Position numbers and translations under genes: made by a program
Source of the DNA: Crambe crambe
Taxonomy: Eukaryota; Porifera; Demospongiae; Poecilosclerida; Crambeidae
DNA: 64,000 bases
Direction of reading: 5' to 3'
Assembly (NCBI GenBank): GCA_963924555.1
Contig: OZ004596.1
Location: 5,528,139-5,592,138, forward strand
Notes under the pieces: model-generated
Database searches by the model: none
The model's input: only the letters and a program-made list of their open reading frames with translations
Told to the model about the DNA's origin: nothing
Shown here: one piece after another, positions 43,301-54,999 of the stretch
Layout: every line of letters begins with the position of its first letter
Numbering within the stretch: position 1 is the stretch's first letter

Positions 43301-46300
43301 AATATAGAGAGGAAAGAGTTAATTAACTCACTCTTCAATTGACAGTAACATGGAGGTCACATGATCTTTCTCTAAATCTTCAGGAATATCATCTTCCTAG
43401 AAAAGAATATGTACACATAAAATGAAATGTACTGCTCAGCGAGTGGTCTATTGAACACACCTTCAAAGCATTGGCTTCTGTAAGGTCTTGACTCCTTTTA
43501 ACATATGCCTTTATTCCTTGGCCACACCCACTACAACTAGTAATAGTCCAATTAGCCCGGGGCCTCTGAGTGAGGTCGGATATGATGGGGATGAGGGTGA
43601 GGTTACAACTAAGGGAGAGCGTAGCCCCCTCCACACCCCCTTTCACCCCTCGCTGGAGAGCCCGAGAGGACCAGTACTGGAAAACTGTCCTTGGGAAGGA
43701 GACAGAAACTTTCACATCCCTAAAGAGAATGAATCATTAAAAAAAAACCCTTTACAAACTGAGTAATGCATGGTATAGGGTTACTAGTTCTTGCCCAAGC
43801 CCTAGCCCAAGCCCTAGCCCTCCTGCTTTACAAGTGCATGTATGTATGTACCTCCAGTGCCTGAGCATGGGTGGTCTCCTTGGTTTCAGGTTCTTGTAAA
43901 ACGTTCCTCTTTTAGTTGGTCTTGTTACATTCCACTTCAGCAACATCTGGAATGGAATCAATTAATTTTACGAGGAAAAAAACAACAAAAAAAAACACCT
44001 GATATTGTTGGAGACTGCGCAAAGTGCTAGAGTACAGAAGAATACTTGGGAGAGGCACATCCTAGACACAAAGTTGATAGTGACCAACTGTCAATTGGCT
44101 ACCACAGACTGTAGGAGTGGGGGAGATATGATACCTTATCTTCTTCATGATGTACATCCAGTTTGAACTCAAGATCTAGATTCTGTGATCTGAAGGAGCT
44201 GTACGAGTCATGTTCCTTTGGTGGAAAAAAAAAACGTTTCAAAATATCTTCCTATGTGTATCAGGCAAAACCTGTTTGTCTGACTTCTCCGGGAGTTTAT
44301 CTGGAGTGCAGCGGACCACCTGGTGGTGCCTATTAGGGTCCTTGCTACTGCAAATCCACTTGAGGAGGATGACTCCTGAAGCCTTCAGAAAGTTGAAGAG
44401 CTCACACTCGTCATATTTAGAGGCAGTGTGGACCAATAGTTGAACTGCTGCATCCAGGGTCAACTTGGCTGGGAGACAGGAGAGGGAGGGAGGGGGAAAA
44501 GGGGGGAGAGAGGACAGGGGAAGATAGGAGGGGGTAGAGGGGGGGAGGAGGACAAGGGGAGGGAGAGGGGAAGAGAGAAAAGGAGAGGAAGAGGATAGGG
44601 AGTGAGGAAACAAAGGTTGTAAAGGATAGAGGCAGAGAGGAATTTCCTCCTTACTGTTGGTGAGGAGCGAGAGGTCGAGAGTGGTCATTTTCAGTTCCAG
44701 GTACTCCACACTATTGTAAGGATTAAAGGTGGAGGGAAGAATTATCCTCATCTCGTTGGTGAGTAAGTGGATAGTGCCATGAAAGAGAAGACGAAGCTAC
44801 AGGATGCATAAGGCACAATCATTTGAGTCACAAGATAAGTGACATGATAAGTAAGATCAAGTAGTATACCTTGTCCCAATATGCTAGAGGTCTGCTGGGG
44901 TCAACCGTGGGACTTGTTAACAAACCTGTACAAGATACCATGTGCACCCGTAGAGATAGCAATATAACATTGTAACTGTTGACATTGTAGTAACATTGTA
45001 ACTGTTGACATTGTAGTAACATTGTAACTGTTGACATTGTAGTAACATTGTAACTGTTGACATTGTAGTAACATTGTAACTGTTGACATTGTAGTAACAT
45101 TCTAACTGTTGACATTGTAGTAACATTCTAACTGTTGACATTGTAGTAACATTCTAACTGTTGACATTGTAGTAACATTCTAACTGTTGACATTGTAGTA
45201 ACATTCTAACTGTTGACATTGTAGTAACATTCTAACTGTTGACATTGTAGTAACATTCTAACTGTTGACATTGTAGTAACATTCTAACTGTTGACATTGT
45301 AGTAACATTCTAACTGTTGACATTGTAGTAACATTCTAACTGTTGACATTGTAGTAACATTCTAACTGTTGACATTGTAGTAACATTCTAACTGTTGACA
45401 TTGTAGTAACATTCTAACTGTTGACATTGTAGTAACATTCTAACTGTTGACATTGTAGTAACATTCTAACTGTTGACATTGTAGTCACATACATACCAAA
45501 GCCTTGGCTGGACTGTGCCATTCCAGGCTCCAAGCATGGTCCGTATGACATATCCCATGTAGACGAGGCTGGAAGGGTGGGAGGTGGGGTCACATACCAT
45601 CTACTTTATACCTGATAGATCAACTTACTCATTTCAAAGTCATAGTAATATTTAAGAGGAGGTAATTTTCTCTGGACAGCCACACTCTTCCACGGGTGTT
45701 TCACCTCCACCACTGCCAGTCTCTTCTCTGAAAGACAACAAGTCACATGATCACACTTGCATGGGTCACATGGATCAGAATAGCAGCTCAGACTCAACCC
45801 TCTTGTGATCTCTTACGTACCTCTTTCTTGAGCCTCTTGCTCGGCAAAGATGATCCTTCCAGAAATGGTGATATCTGAGATTCCCACTAGAGAATGTGGA
45901 TAATTCCGCACACGCATCTAAGAATTAACGACCAAGATTACTAGCATATACTGAAACCAATACTAAATGTGAGATCACATGAAGATTACTGAAGGATTAC
46001 TGAAAGATTACTGGTAGATATTTTTAACAATGCACCTCCAGTTTTTGAGACTTCCCACAGACATATCCTCCCCAAAGTGTAGATAAGATGTAACCATCTG
46101 GCAAAGGGCTAAAACAAACAAACAAACAAACGAATAAACAAATAAACAAAGAAATAAATTGCATAATGATTGGAGTCACAAGAAATAATGTACCTGATTG
46201 CATCCATGTTCTTCAAATTGGCCACTAATCTTTCTGTTCCTAGCATACTGGGATCAAACATGGCCAGTATTTTGGTTCCAGACATGGAGAACCGGAACAG

Positions 46301-49300
46301 GCTAGTTTGGAGTGGTTTTGAGGAGCTGTACATTTTTTTGGCTCGCTGGCAGTAAATCTCACTATCCTTCAGTTCAAGGGAATCGTAGAAATTCTGAACC
46401 GCTTGACCTGAACAAGAATCCAGGAGTTAAGAAGTTAATATCGTTACTGCTATATTAAACGGATATCTCTGGTCATGCTATACTCAGTAAACTAAGTAGT
46501 ACATTATAAGGTCATGCTATACTCAGTAAACTAAGTAGTATATTACAAGGTCATGCTATACTCAGTAAACTAAGTAGTATATTACAAGGTCATGCTATAC
46601 TCAGTAAACTAAGTAGTATATTACAAGGTATACTATTATCAGGTGATCTGACCTGACATGGCATATTCTCCGTGAGTCCTCTTGACTTCCTCTATCTTTT
46701 GCTGCAGTGCTAGTAATCGTTGGGTCTTCTGTTCATACTCATCGCACATTAACTGCAGCAGTAAGCCACACATACATTCGATTACAAGATCACACTGACC
46801 CCCAAAAACCAACCTCATAATTGGATCTCAGCTTCACTTCAAACGGGTCATCACAAATTTGGAAAATGAAGTCATTACACTCCAATAGCACGTCTGGAGC
46901 TAGCACGAGTGGCTTCTTGGATACATCTTTCCCTCTTTCAGCAGGAGAGTGAAGCATCTGAAGAAACCTCTTTGCATTCATCACCTAAACGAAACACATT
47001 TTAATATTTTTTCTTTTAATTAGAACGTAGTCACAACCTTGTCAAATGTCTGTGAAAAGTTGTAGTTGTATGGAAACACCAGCTCAAGCAGTCTCAACTG
47101 TATATTACTGAGCATAAATAGAGTTCAAAGTTCATGGTTCAAAGTTCATGATAATCGCTTACATAATCTGGTTCCCTTCTTTGAGTAGACAATCCTTGAA
47201 TTTTCCCCTCCCAGTGAGTTGATCATCATCAGAAGGAGAGTGGGGGAATCGTGCCACCAGCTGCTCTACTGACACTATTCTGTGCTGGTCAAAGTGAATA
47301 TAGGACTGGGGGGTGTGGACTAACATGACACCTCCATTGAGACTCAGCTCTGTCCTATTCAGTTCTAAGCACACCCTGAAAGAGAAGGTGGAATATAATA
47401 TTATGTCCAAATGGAACATATTCAAATAGTTACAGTCTAAAGGGACTGTCTGTATTGTATAAATGTCAGGGGAGATATCTCCCACATATAAGCACACACA
47501 TACTTTGCCCCTCGGTCCAAGTTAGCCACACCTTCCATCTTCTCCAATGAGAAAGAGAGAGAAATGGGGACCTTGGCAAGAAACTCCTCCCCCTTTTGTC
47601 CCAGTGGAAGTACTTCTGGCACTTCCACTGTGGTAGGGGGTGTGGAGGAGCTGCAGCTATTTGATAACACACCTATGGGACAACATAAAACGGGTGAAAG
47701 TTCTTTGTAGGGGAGGACCACTAAGGAAAGAGGGAAGGGAAAAGGTACGATGAAAAGGAGGGAAGGGGAACAAGTGAGAGGGAGTTGACCTCGTATGAGC
47801 TTGATGTCGTCTTGTAGACAGGTAGCAGTGTGGAAGAGACAGCGATGGACAGTGGGATTCCACGAAGCTGTCACCTTGCCTGCCACAACTTCCCCATTCT
47901 AATTAATATACGCATCACACACAAAAACAAACAAATAAACAAACAAGCAAACAACCAAGCAAACAAGCAAACAAACAAACAAGCAAAATCTACTTCCACA
48001 AAATGAGACTCCACCCACCTTAATCTGGTGATCATATTTTACTGATATTGTGTCAGCAAGGGCAACGCCCACCCCCTGAGGCAGATTAGAGACAGAAGAA
48101 CAGAGGAAAGGTAAATCAGATGTTGGGAGGTGGAGGTCGTCCAAGAGGAGTCCATGGAGTTCCAGGGAGAAGGCGGAGTTAGGGGTGGAGCCAGGAGAAG
48201 GGGGAGCAGAGAGAGTAGCGGCATCCAATCGAAACATGGCAGAAGGAGGTTCTGGAGAAAAATAATTTATAAACCACACCTTCTTGTTCCAGCAACTTCC
48301 AGGGGGGTGGGGCTAATATACATACCAGGACTGAGGCCATACATAAAGAGGTTGATATTACTCAGTTGAAAATGGATCAGAAGTGTGGGGAAAGTGAACT
48401 CTCTCCTGGATTGGACATCTTTTTCTCCTTCAGGAGTCAAAGGAGAAAGACTGGGGAAAAGATCTGCATGTTCTCTCTGATAATACTCGAGTACTTTGGC
48501 CAGCATGATTATGGATGGTTGAGACCACTCCAGCATCAGACCGTTTCCCTCTCCACTCAAAACTAAGGGCTCTCGTCCAAAATCCAGACTCTTCCCACCC
48601 CCAGATTCCAAGTTTGATGAGGAGGGTGTATCCTTGGTCTTCACGTGGACCTTCTTCTCAATCTGAAGCGTGAGGCAGCCAAGTGAGGCCACCCTACCCC
48701 AGAGGTGCTTATGGAGGGACGGGAGGATGGACGGGTCATCCACACGTTGCTGGAAGAAGGCGGGGTTGTCCACTGAGGGATGATAACCAGGCACATGTAG
48801 ATAAGTGTCAGTCACACGTAAGGATGCCCTGTGACAAGAGGAAGAAGATTTATAGAGATAATTTCTCATTGCTGAGAGACTTACCTGACGGAAGAGGTGT
48901 GGTCTTCCACAGGACTCCACTGCATATTCCCCACACAAGCAGCCATCACACCTCTCACCACTGGTTCCTTGGACTGTAATGATGGGGAATCCATACGCAC
49001 TTGAAGTGATAAATCAGAGGCTTCAACTGTAGTTACGACAGAGACAGGCAACGAAAACAACCCTCCTCCATCAAAAGAGAGATGTTCGTCACTTTCTTTA
49101 GATGTAGTAGTAGATCTTAGAGCAGTGAGTTTGTCTTTTGTCTGCTGGAGGCTGTTGAACAAATACTTTGTCCAAAAGAGAACTTCTCCATCCCACAGGG
49201 ATCCATGGAGGGAACTAACTTGAAGCTGATTGGATAAAACCTCTGCCGATTTCTAAAACAGGTTTAGGGTGAATGGAATGATTGTTTAAAAGTGGTGGCA

Positions 49301-51448
49301 ATCTTGCCTCAGTGTGAAGCAGAAACTGCTTGAGACAAAAACATTGCCTGCTAAGTGAATCACTAGCCGAGACTCCTGAACCACCATTGAAATAATTGGT
49401 AAGTGATCATGCATATTATACGTTGTACTGACCTTGAATACCTATCATTGCATTGAAGCAAAGAGGGTTTTCTCTCTCAGCCTTGCCTGCCTGCTCAGCT
49501 GAAGAAAATTTAGCAGCTGCAGTCACTCGGGTGAACTTTGAAGCTAGCGCTCTTAGAGGTGAGTACACACATACAAGGGTGAAAATTTTCAGACAATCAT
49601 TTCATACCTGTTTGTTGAACTCGCATGATATCGAACACGCACATCTTCTAAAACTATTTCAAATTCCTAGAAAAGTGTTTTATTTAACAACGTGTCAAAG
49701 GGTCATCATTTCACTTACAGGTAATGATTCGTGGGTGCTTTGTGATCCTTGGACTTGTGACTCTTGGATACCTGCAATATCCAATAGTAGTTCTTTTGGT
49801 ATACTATATCTAACCTAACCTGGCATACTAACCTAGTATACTAACCTGATATACTAACTAGTATACTAACCTAGTATACTAACCTGATATACTAACTAGT
49901 ATACTAACCTGATATACTAACTAGTATACTAACCTGATATACTAACTAGTATACTAACCTAGTATACTAATCTGGTACTAGTATACTAACTGGGCAGGGT
50001 ACATGTGTATGTGCAGTGATGGGCTCTTACCATTAAGTTTGTGAGTTTTGGGTGAGAGGGCTAAAAGGTGCTGAATGGCATACAAAATGACATCTTCAAG
50101 ACATAATTGAGAGAGAATAAAAAGTTAGTACTGTATGGAAGATACAAGTTCAGTGCTTGATAAGCAATAGGGATTACTTACCTTCATGAATGAGGGAGAG
50201 GGAGAGAGGAATTGTGTTGATTTGAATGGAGTGGATCAGTCTTCTTTGACCAGGTCTTAGGAAGACAAGGACTTTAGTGCTGAGGTCTACCTGACCCAGG
50301 GGGTACAGTCCATCATCTGTCGTGGGGCAAGGCTAGAGTTGGGTGGATAGGGAGAGGAGGAAGAGGGGGAGGGGAAAGGAGGAAAGGGGAGGGGGAGGAA
50401 ATGAGAGGGAGGAGAAAAGGGAATGAAAAAGAGTGGGAGGAAGGAAGAGATGGTGATGTTTATGCTTGAGCATATGTATGGGAGTTATGAGAATAACAGT
50501 CGATAAACTACTTCGGAGAAGCAATTTGTGAAAATGATAACCACTCCTCACTCTGTCTGACTGTAGGAAGAACCTTCCTGCAGCTTTATCCACATCCATG
50601 GAGACAGCCAATTCCCTGTAAATGTTATTTGTATTCACTATGAGGGCACTACTACACCTTCTTCATCTCTCTCACTTATTGGGTAAAGGTTTGGCGATGA
50701 TTCCAAGGTGACCACTGACTTGAAGCATCCAGATGAGTGTGGTAGTGGAAGTCAGTTTGTCCTCCACCAACACTTCAAGACATTTCACTGATATCTCCAC
50801 AAGATGAAGGACTTGACTCAAACACCAGTACTTGAACTTCTTCCAACAAGACTTTCCTGTGATTAGCCATTCATGAAAGATTTTTTTGTTAGCAGCATGC
50901 AAAGAAATTTGGACAATGTTATAAACTCATATAATTAGAGACGGACTCAACTGAATGAATTATTTACCTTTGCCTTTGTGCATGAGATCAGAGGGGCTCT
51001 TTCTCTTCTCTCTCTTTGCTTCATCCTTTGCTTGGTCCCCTGTGAGTCTCTTATAATATTCCAGGTGAATCCCTGCTACGTTCACTTTGATAAGGTGACG
51101 ACAAGACACATCAAACACTCGCAAAGAGAGGCAGATGTTGCTAAAATGCTGTGACGATGAAATTAACCGGTAAAGATCATCAAAAAGATTATTGAAAATA
51201 CTCACCAGCTCCAAATTTGTAGTTTTAACACTGATTGATCGTATACCAGGAGAGATGAAACTCCACCCACTAACTATGATTGCTATGCCATAGACTTTCT
51301 CCAGAAGCCAAAATATGGCCCAAATTATTGCCCTGTCGACAATATAAAAAATATCCCCTGTTATTATTAATTTTGTATCCCACCTCAGAGCCACAATCAA
51401 AAGAATAAGCTTCAGGAGAATCCCCATCCAGTAGATCACGGTATCCAT
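37305..51448 (-). CDS. BLTP2: Bridge-like lipid transfer protein 2 (KIAA0100/Hobbit/SABRE family)
   Basis: A large multi-exon gene of about 14 kb. The first exons (51384-51448, 51206-51332) give a hydrophobic ER-anchor start, [20 protein letters not shown], as in the family. Characteristic blocks appear in order: [13 protein letters not shown] (about 46830), [15 protein letters not shown] (about 45640), [14 protein letters not shown] (about 44400), [12 protein letters not shown] (about 43880), [14 protein letters not shown] (about 43140), [13 protein letters not shown] (about 41980), [14 protein letters not shown] (about 41570), [16 protein letters not shown] (about 40390), a coiled coil (39950-40330), [12 protein letters not shown] (about 38880), [16 protein letters not shown] (about 38250) and the end [11 protein letters not shown]. 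The last exon is 37305-37429. All these match KIAA0100-type proteins, rod-like hydrophobic-groove lipid carriers at ER-plasma-membrane contacts. Not every exon edge was resolved. Introns carry many tandem repeats. Confidence 0.88.
38034..38210. repeat. 16-bp minisatellite in BLTP2 intron
   Basis: Units of AATGACACCAGTAAAC and a 14-15-bp shortened variant, about 11 copies, directly after an exon end. Confidence 0.85.
39066..39536. repeat. Homopurine tract (about 470 bp) filling a BLTP2 intron
   Basis: Almost pure G/A on the plus strand, with irregular GGGGA/GGGAAG units. On the sense (minus) strand this is a C/T tract that ends in CTCTCTGTAG, the acceptor of the exon starting at 39063. Confidence 0.9.
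40425..40515. repeat. 31-bp minisatellite, left block
   Basis: About three copies of a unit containing AAGATTCAGGTAATAAGGGG in a BLTP2 intron. The same unit resumes at 41378-41502. Confidence 0.85.
41263..41371. mobile_element. Fold-back hairpin element in BLTP2 intron
   Basis: About 40-bp arms (beginning AGAACACGGTAGTC; right arm 41332-41371) match except for two single-base indels, around a 27-bp loop that itself contains the small inverted repeat CTCGGGCTGCGCCCTCGG. No ORF. A strong stem-loop, probably a short fold-back MITE. Confidence 0.7.
41378..41502. repeat. 31-bp minisatellite, right block
   Basis: Four or five copies, some shortened, of the same unit as at 40425-40515. The blocks are separated by about 860 bp of unrelated sequence. 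Confidence 0.85.
41622..41881. repeat. Homopurine tract (about 260 bp) in BLTP2 intron
   Basis: GGA/GAGG-rich on the plus strand. The sense strand is C/T and ends at TCTCCTGTTTATAG, the acceptor of the exon near 41620. Confidence 0.9.
44469..44640. repeat. Homopurine tract (about 170 bp) in BLTP2 intron
   Basis: Sense-strand C/T tract ending CTCCTGTCTCCCAG, the acceptor of the exon starting at about 44469. Confidence 0.85.
44962..45488. repeat. 26-bp satellite array, about 20 copies
   Basis: Unit GTTGACATTGTAGTAACATT followed by CTAACT (26 bp), head to tail in a BLTP2 intron. The left copies carry AACATTGTAACT, while copies from about 45095 onward carry AACATTCTAACT, so the variants are in two blocks. 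There are no spacers. Confidence 0.95.
46468..46630. repeat. 39-bp tandem repeat, about 4 copies
   Basis: Unit contains GGTCATGCTATACTCAGTAA; copies are nearly identical. BLTP2 intron. Confidence 0.9.
49810..49990. repeat. About 24-bp tandem repeat (TATACTAACCTGATATACTA)
   Basis: Alternating CTAGTATACTAAC and CTGATATACTAA segments, about 7 copies, in a BLTP2 intron. Rich in TACTAAC, which resembles a branch-point motif, but on the plus strand, antisense to the gene. Confidence 0.85.
50340..50448. repeat. Homopurine tract (about 110 bp) in BLTP2 intron
   Basis: Sense-strand C/T tract ending CCACCCAACTCTAG, the acceptor of the exon just left of 50333. Confidence 0.85.
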
Positions 51449-51731
51449 GACAGACGAAGGCGCATCAATGCACTCTCTTTGTTCACATGTTAATATTCAC
51501 ATGTTAATATTCACCTCTGCACTATAGCTAGCTCGACTAGAGATATATCTATAATTCAGTTACTAGAGGGTTAAATGATAGTGTCATGTGACCTGTGAAC
51601 TCCATAGATTACGGAGATTTTACTAACAATTATACAAGAATACGAGAAAAAAAGGGCAAGGCTCTTTTTACCGCAGCTAACTTTAGATTGGAGCTGCAGC
51701 CCTTAGGACCTCCAGGAAGGTTTTGCGCAGG
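51449..51731. promoter_or_regulatory. Divergent promoter region, BLTP2 / RAB35
   Basis: 283 bp between opposed start codons. Contains a 13-bp direct repeat ATGTTAATATTCA (51486-51514). Confidence 0.55.
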
Positions 51732-54310
51732 ATGGCAAGAGAATACGACCATCTTTTTAAGCTACTCATCATAGGGGACAGTGGTAAGCATCCAGGATAA
51801 TGATTCTTTCCCCTCTTTCACTGAGATGAATGTTAAAGTGGCAAAGAAATCCCTTGAGTGTTGTGTGGCAGTGCTGGCTAGGAATATATATATATATATA
51901 TATTAATATGAATCAGTTCTAGATCTGATATCTCTTTCTTTTTCCTTCACTACAGGTGTAGGGAAAAGCAGTCTACTGCTCAGATTTGCTGACAACCTCT
52001 TTTCAGGTACTCACTCCCTAGCAATGCACAAGCATATTCACACAAAGTAGCTACAAACGTGTCTAGTTTTTGGTATCAATATGACTGATATAGTGTGTAT
52101 TGTGTGGGTGATGTTTGTGTAGATGTGTGTGCAAAGTTGTAAGCATGCATGCACCTGCTTCAAATTCTCTCTCAGTACAGAATACTGTGGTAGCAAATGC
52201 ACTTTAATTGGAACATCCATTTGCTCAACAAAGTAAACAATATGAATAAACCTGGCAATGGAGGATAGCTGCTTGGATCTCTCATGGGACCACCGAGGCT
52301 GTATAACCAGGTTCTGTTACACACTTGAATCTCAGTAATAACTGACCCTCCCATAATATAGATTTCGTGGACTCTTGCTACAGTCCTTTGGTATCCTCTG
52401 AGTTATATCATTGCTGTGATGTAATGTCTGGAGTGTGTAATTGGTAGTCAAGTATATTCACTAATACTAATTGGTCTTTCCCTTAAATGGTGATTCAGAA
52501 GTGGATTGTGGGAGATTTCAATGTGCAGTATAAAAAAATTTCTTAAAATTGACTTGCTTTATTTATCATTTGGTTGTCCACAGTCACGTGTTTACTCATT
52601 ACAGAGTAATTTATAGTAATAAAGTCATAACTTGATGTGCCGAACTTAGTTAATTCGACAAGTTGTTTTGTCATACCCAAGTTATTTAATCCGGGAGTAA
52701 TTTATTGTAGTAAACTGGTTCCAAGGTCATTACTCGATATTCTGAGTTCTACAGCTCAGTTAGTTGACAAGTTATTTGGTCGTAATTTCACTCCCTCCTT
52801 TTTGAGACTATGACTCATTCTACCAGGATCTGTACGATGATTTTGAATCTTGGGAAAGAAGTGTTTTTATAAATAGTTCATTTGGTGTGTATTGTAGTGC
52901 GGTCAACTGTATGTCAGCATAAAGTTAAAAGAGGGAGGACTAATCTTTCCTTTGTTACAGGAATTTTTATAAAGAACAGTCCAACATGTTTGAAGGGGGA
53001 GGGAAATGACCTCCCTTTTCAGCATACGCCTTCGGGGAATGCCTTTTCAGACAAGAATATTGCATAACTAACACTTGCTATGCCTTTAAGATGTTTTTAT
53101 CAATCACCTCTTTATGTATGCAAAGCCTGAAGGATTTAAGCCTTTACCACATGATCTTGTTATTGTTTATGCAGGTACATACATTACCACAATCGGTGTG
53201 GATTTTAAGATTCGTACAATCGATGTGAACGGAGAGAAGGTCAAGCTGCAGATCTGGGACACGGCAGGACAGGAGAGATTCAGAACCATCACATCCACGT
53301 AAGTATTTTCATCCATTGTCTATTTCACTCAACGTCCCGTGTGTGTAGTGTTGAGTGTACTAGAAAAAGTGACCTTATTAAAAAGAGAAATGTTATGCAT
53401 ACACAAGACCACTGATTTTTGTATTTCAATTGAAAAGTCCAGTGGCCGTTTGGAAAGGGAGGGAGGGAGCCTTTCCAAGGCAATAGACCTTAGCCAGCTA
53501 ATTATCCCATCTCAAATTTTTAACTCAAGACCAAAACCTGTTGTTGTATTGATTGAACAGGTATTATCGAGGGACACATGGAGTGATAGTGGTGTACGAC
53601 GTCACTAGTGGTGAGAGCTTCGTCAATGTCAAGAGGTGGCTACAAGAGATAGACCAAAACTGTGACGTTGTCAATAGAATTCTAGGTACAGCATTGTAAT
53701 GTATAAACCAGAACAAGAAATAAGGTTTGTTCGAGTACTATGGGATGTCTGACCTATTTCTGCTTATGACTTTCAAATTGGATCTCTTATTTCTAGCTCT
53801 GAGATGCTTTATTCTAAATATTTGTTTATCAGTTTTTGTTGTTGTTTGATTCAGTGGGAAACAAGAATGACTGTCCCGAGAAGAAAGTGGTCCAGACAGA
53901 TGATGCACAGAAGTTTGCAGACCAAATTGGTATTCAATTGTATGAAACTAGTGCCAAGGAAAACATCAATGTAGAAGAGGTAAGGATGTTGTGGTTATTT
54001 CTAAATAATGCACATGTAGTTTAAGGGGTGTGGTTTGCTGCTATTTCTAAATAGTGCACATTAGGCCATGAGAACATAATTATATCACAATCTCTACTTT
54101 TGGGACCAGATCACTGATAAGGAAATGATTCTAAAACAACTGACTGCTTTCAATTTCATCTTGATATTTCCCCTAATTTAGGTTTTTTACGCCATCACCC
54201 GCTTAGTCCTCCAAACCAAGAAAGAATCGGCCAAGGAGTCGGGGAAAACAGACACTTTTAAAGTAGGCAAAAGCAGTGGGGGATCAGGAAAGAAATCTAA
54301 GTGTTGCTAA
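51732..54310 (+). CDS. RAB35: Rab35 small GTPase
   Basis: Six exons in phase: 51732-51783, 51956-52006, 53175-53298, 53561-53685, 53855-53979, 54182-54310; 201 aa, the same length as I recall for human RAB35. Motifs: P-loop GDSGVGKS, switch [31 protein letters not shown], guanine-specificity GNKND and ETSAKEN, and a C-terminal KCC for double geranylgeranylation. The start [17 protein letters not shown] is diagnostic for Rab35. It controls endosomal recycling, actin and cytokinesis at the plasma membrane. Intron 2 is unusually long for this window (1168 bp). Confidence 0.97.
52007..53174. other. Long RAB35 intron 2
   Basis: No coding region supported. About 52610-52800 looks like two diverged copies of a segment (AATTCGACAAGTT / TAGTTGACAAGTT blocks), probably an old repeat. 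Confidence 0.45.
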
Positions 54311-54999
54311 CTGTCTTGCCCTCCGTGTCTCTCTTCTCTTCTTCATTGTTCTATTTTTTTTGTTGTTGTTGTAATTATTACGGAATTAATTGTCTGTGGT
54401 GTTGTTGTTACATTACAATGTGTGCATGGTTGATGCATACACACATTACATCATAGTTATTGTTTTGTTTTGTGCAACAAAATTAATATTTTTGTCACCT
54501 TGAATTAATGCTACCCCTCGGTCAGATCAGATAGTGCCATGTGGGGAAGTACTACTGGGACTGAATTCCTGCACCATGGTATTGTGTAACAATAGTTTCC
54601 TGCAACCTAGTCATTTTGACTGACCTAGAAACCCATTGGCTATAGGAGAACTAGTATTAGGCAAAGTTCAGCCAGGATATTGTAGTATAAACACTGAAAG
54701 TGGTTGACTGCTTCCTTGAAATGACTGGAGGATGACCTGTTATTATAATTGCTATAGCTAGCTCTGAGTTTCCATGGCAATTGAGGTCAAACAAGTTACT
54801 TAATCCAGAAATAAGAAAAAGAACAAATATAACATTCAGGAATAGCACTGTGAGGGGAAAAACCACGAGTCATAAATTTTTTATGTCTCATTATTACATA
54901 ATTATACTGAATAAAATTTTAAAGAGTAACCAGAAGTTGCACAGTGGAGTGAAATATTACACATACGCATACATGGTAAAAAGGAAGATGATGTCTCTA
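54311..54999. other. Convergent intergenic region, RAB35 / UBE2G1
   Basis: AT-rich. It contains TTG-rich 3' UTR-like sequence, and AATAAA occurs at 54910-54915 (plus). Nothing else recognised. Confidence 0.5.

Noticed and set aside
44828-45141. Repetitive ORFs ([20 protein letters not shown] type)
   Set aside because: Translations of the 26-bp satellite; no start context, no homology.
44962-45488. Possible CRISPR-like array
   Set aside because: Units are head to tail with no unique spacers, inside an animal intron; a plain minisatellite.
52882-53302. Short ORFs in RAB35 intron 2
   Set aside because: No homology and no splice logic except the real exon 3 inside the second one.
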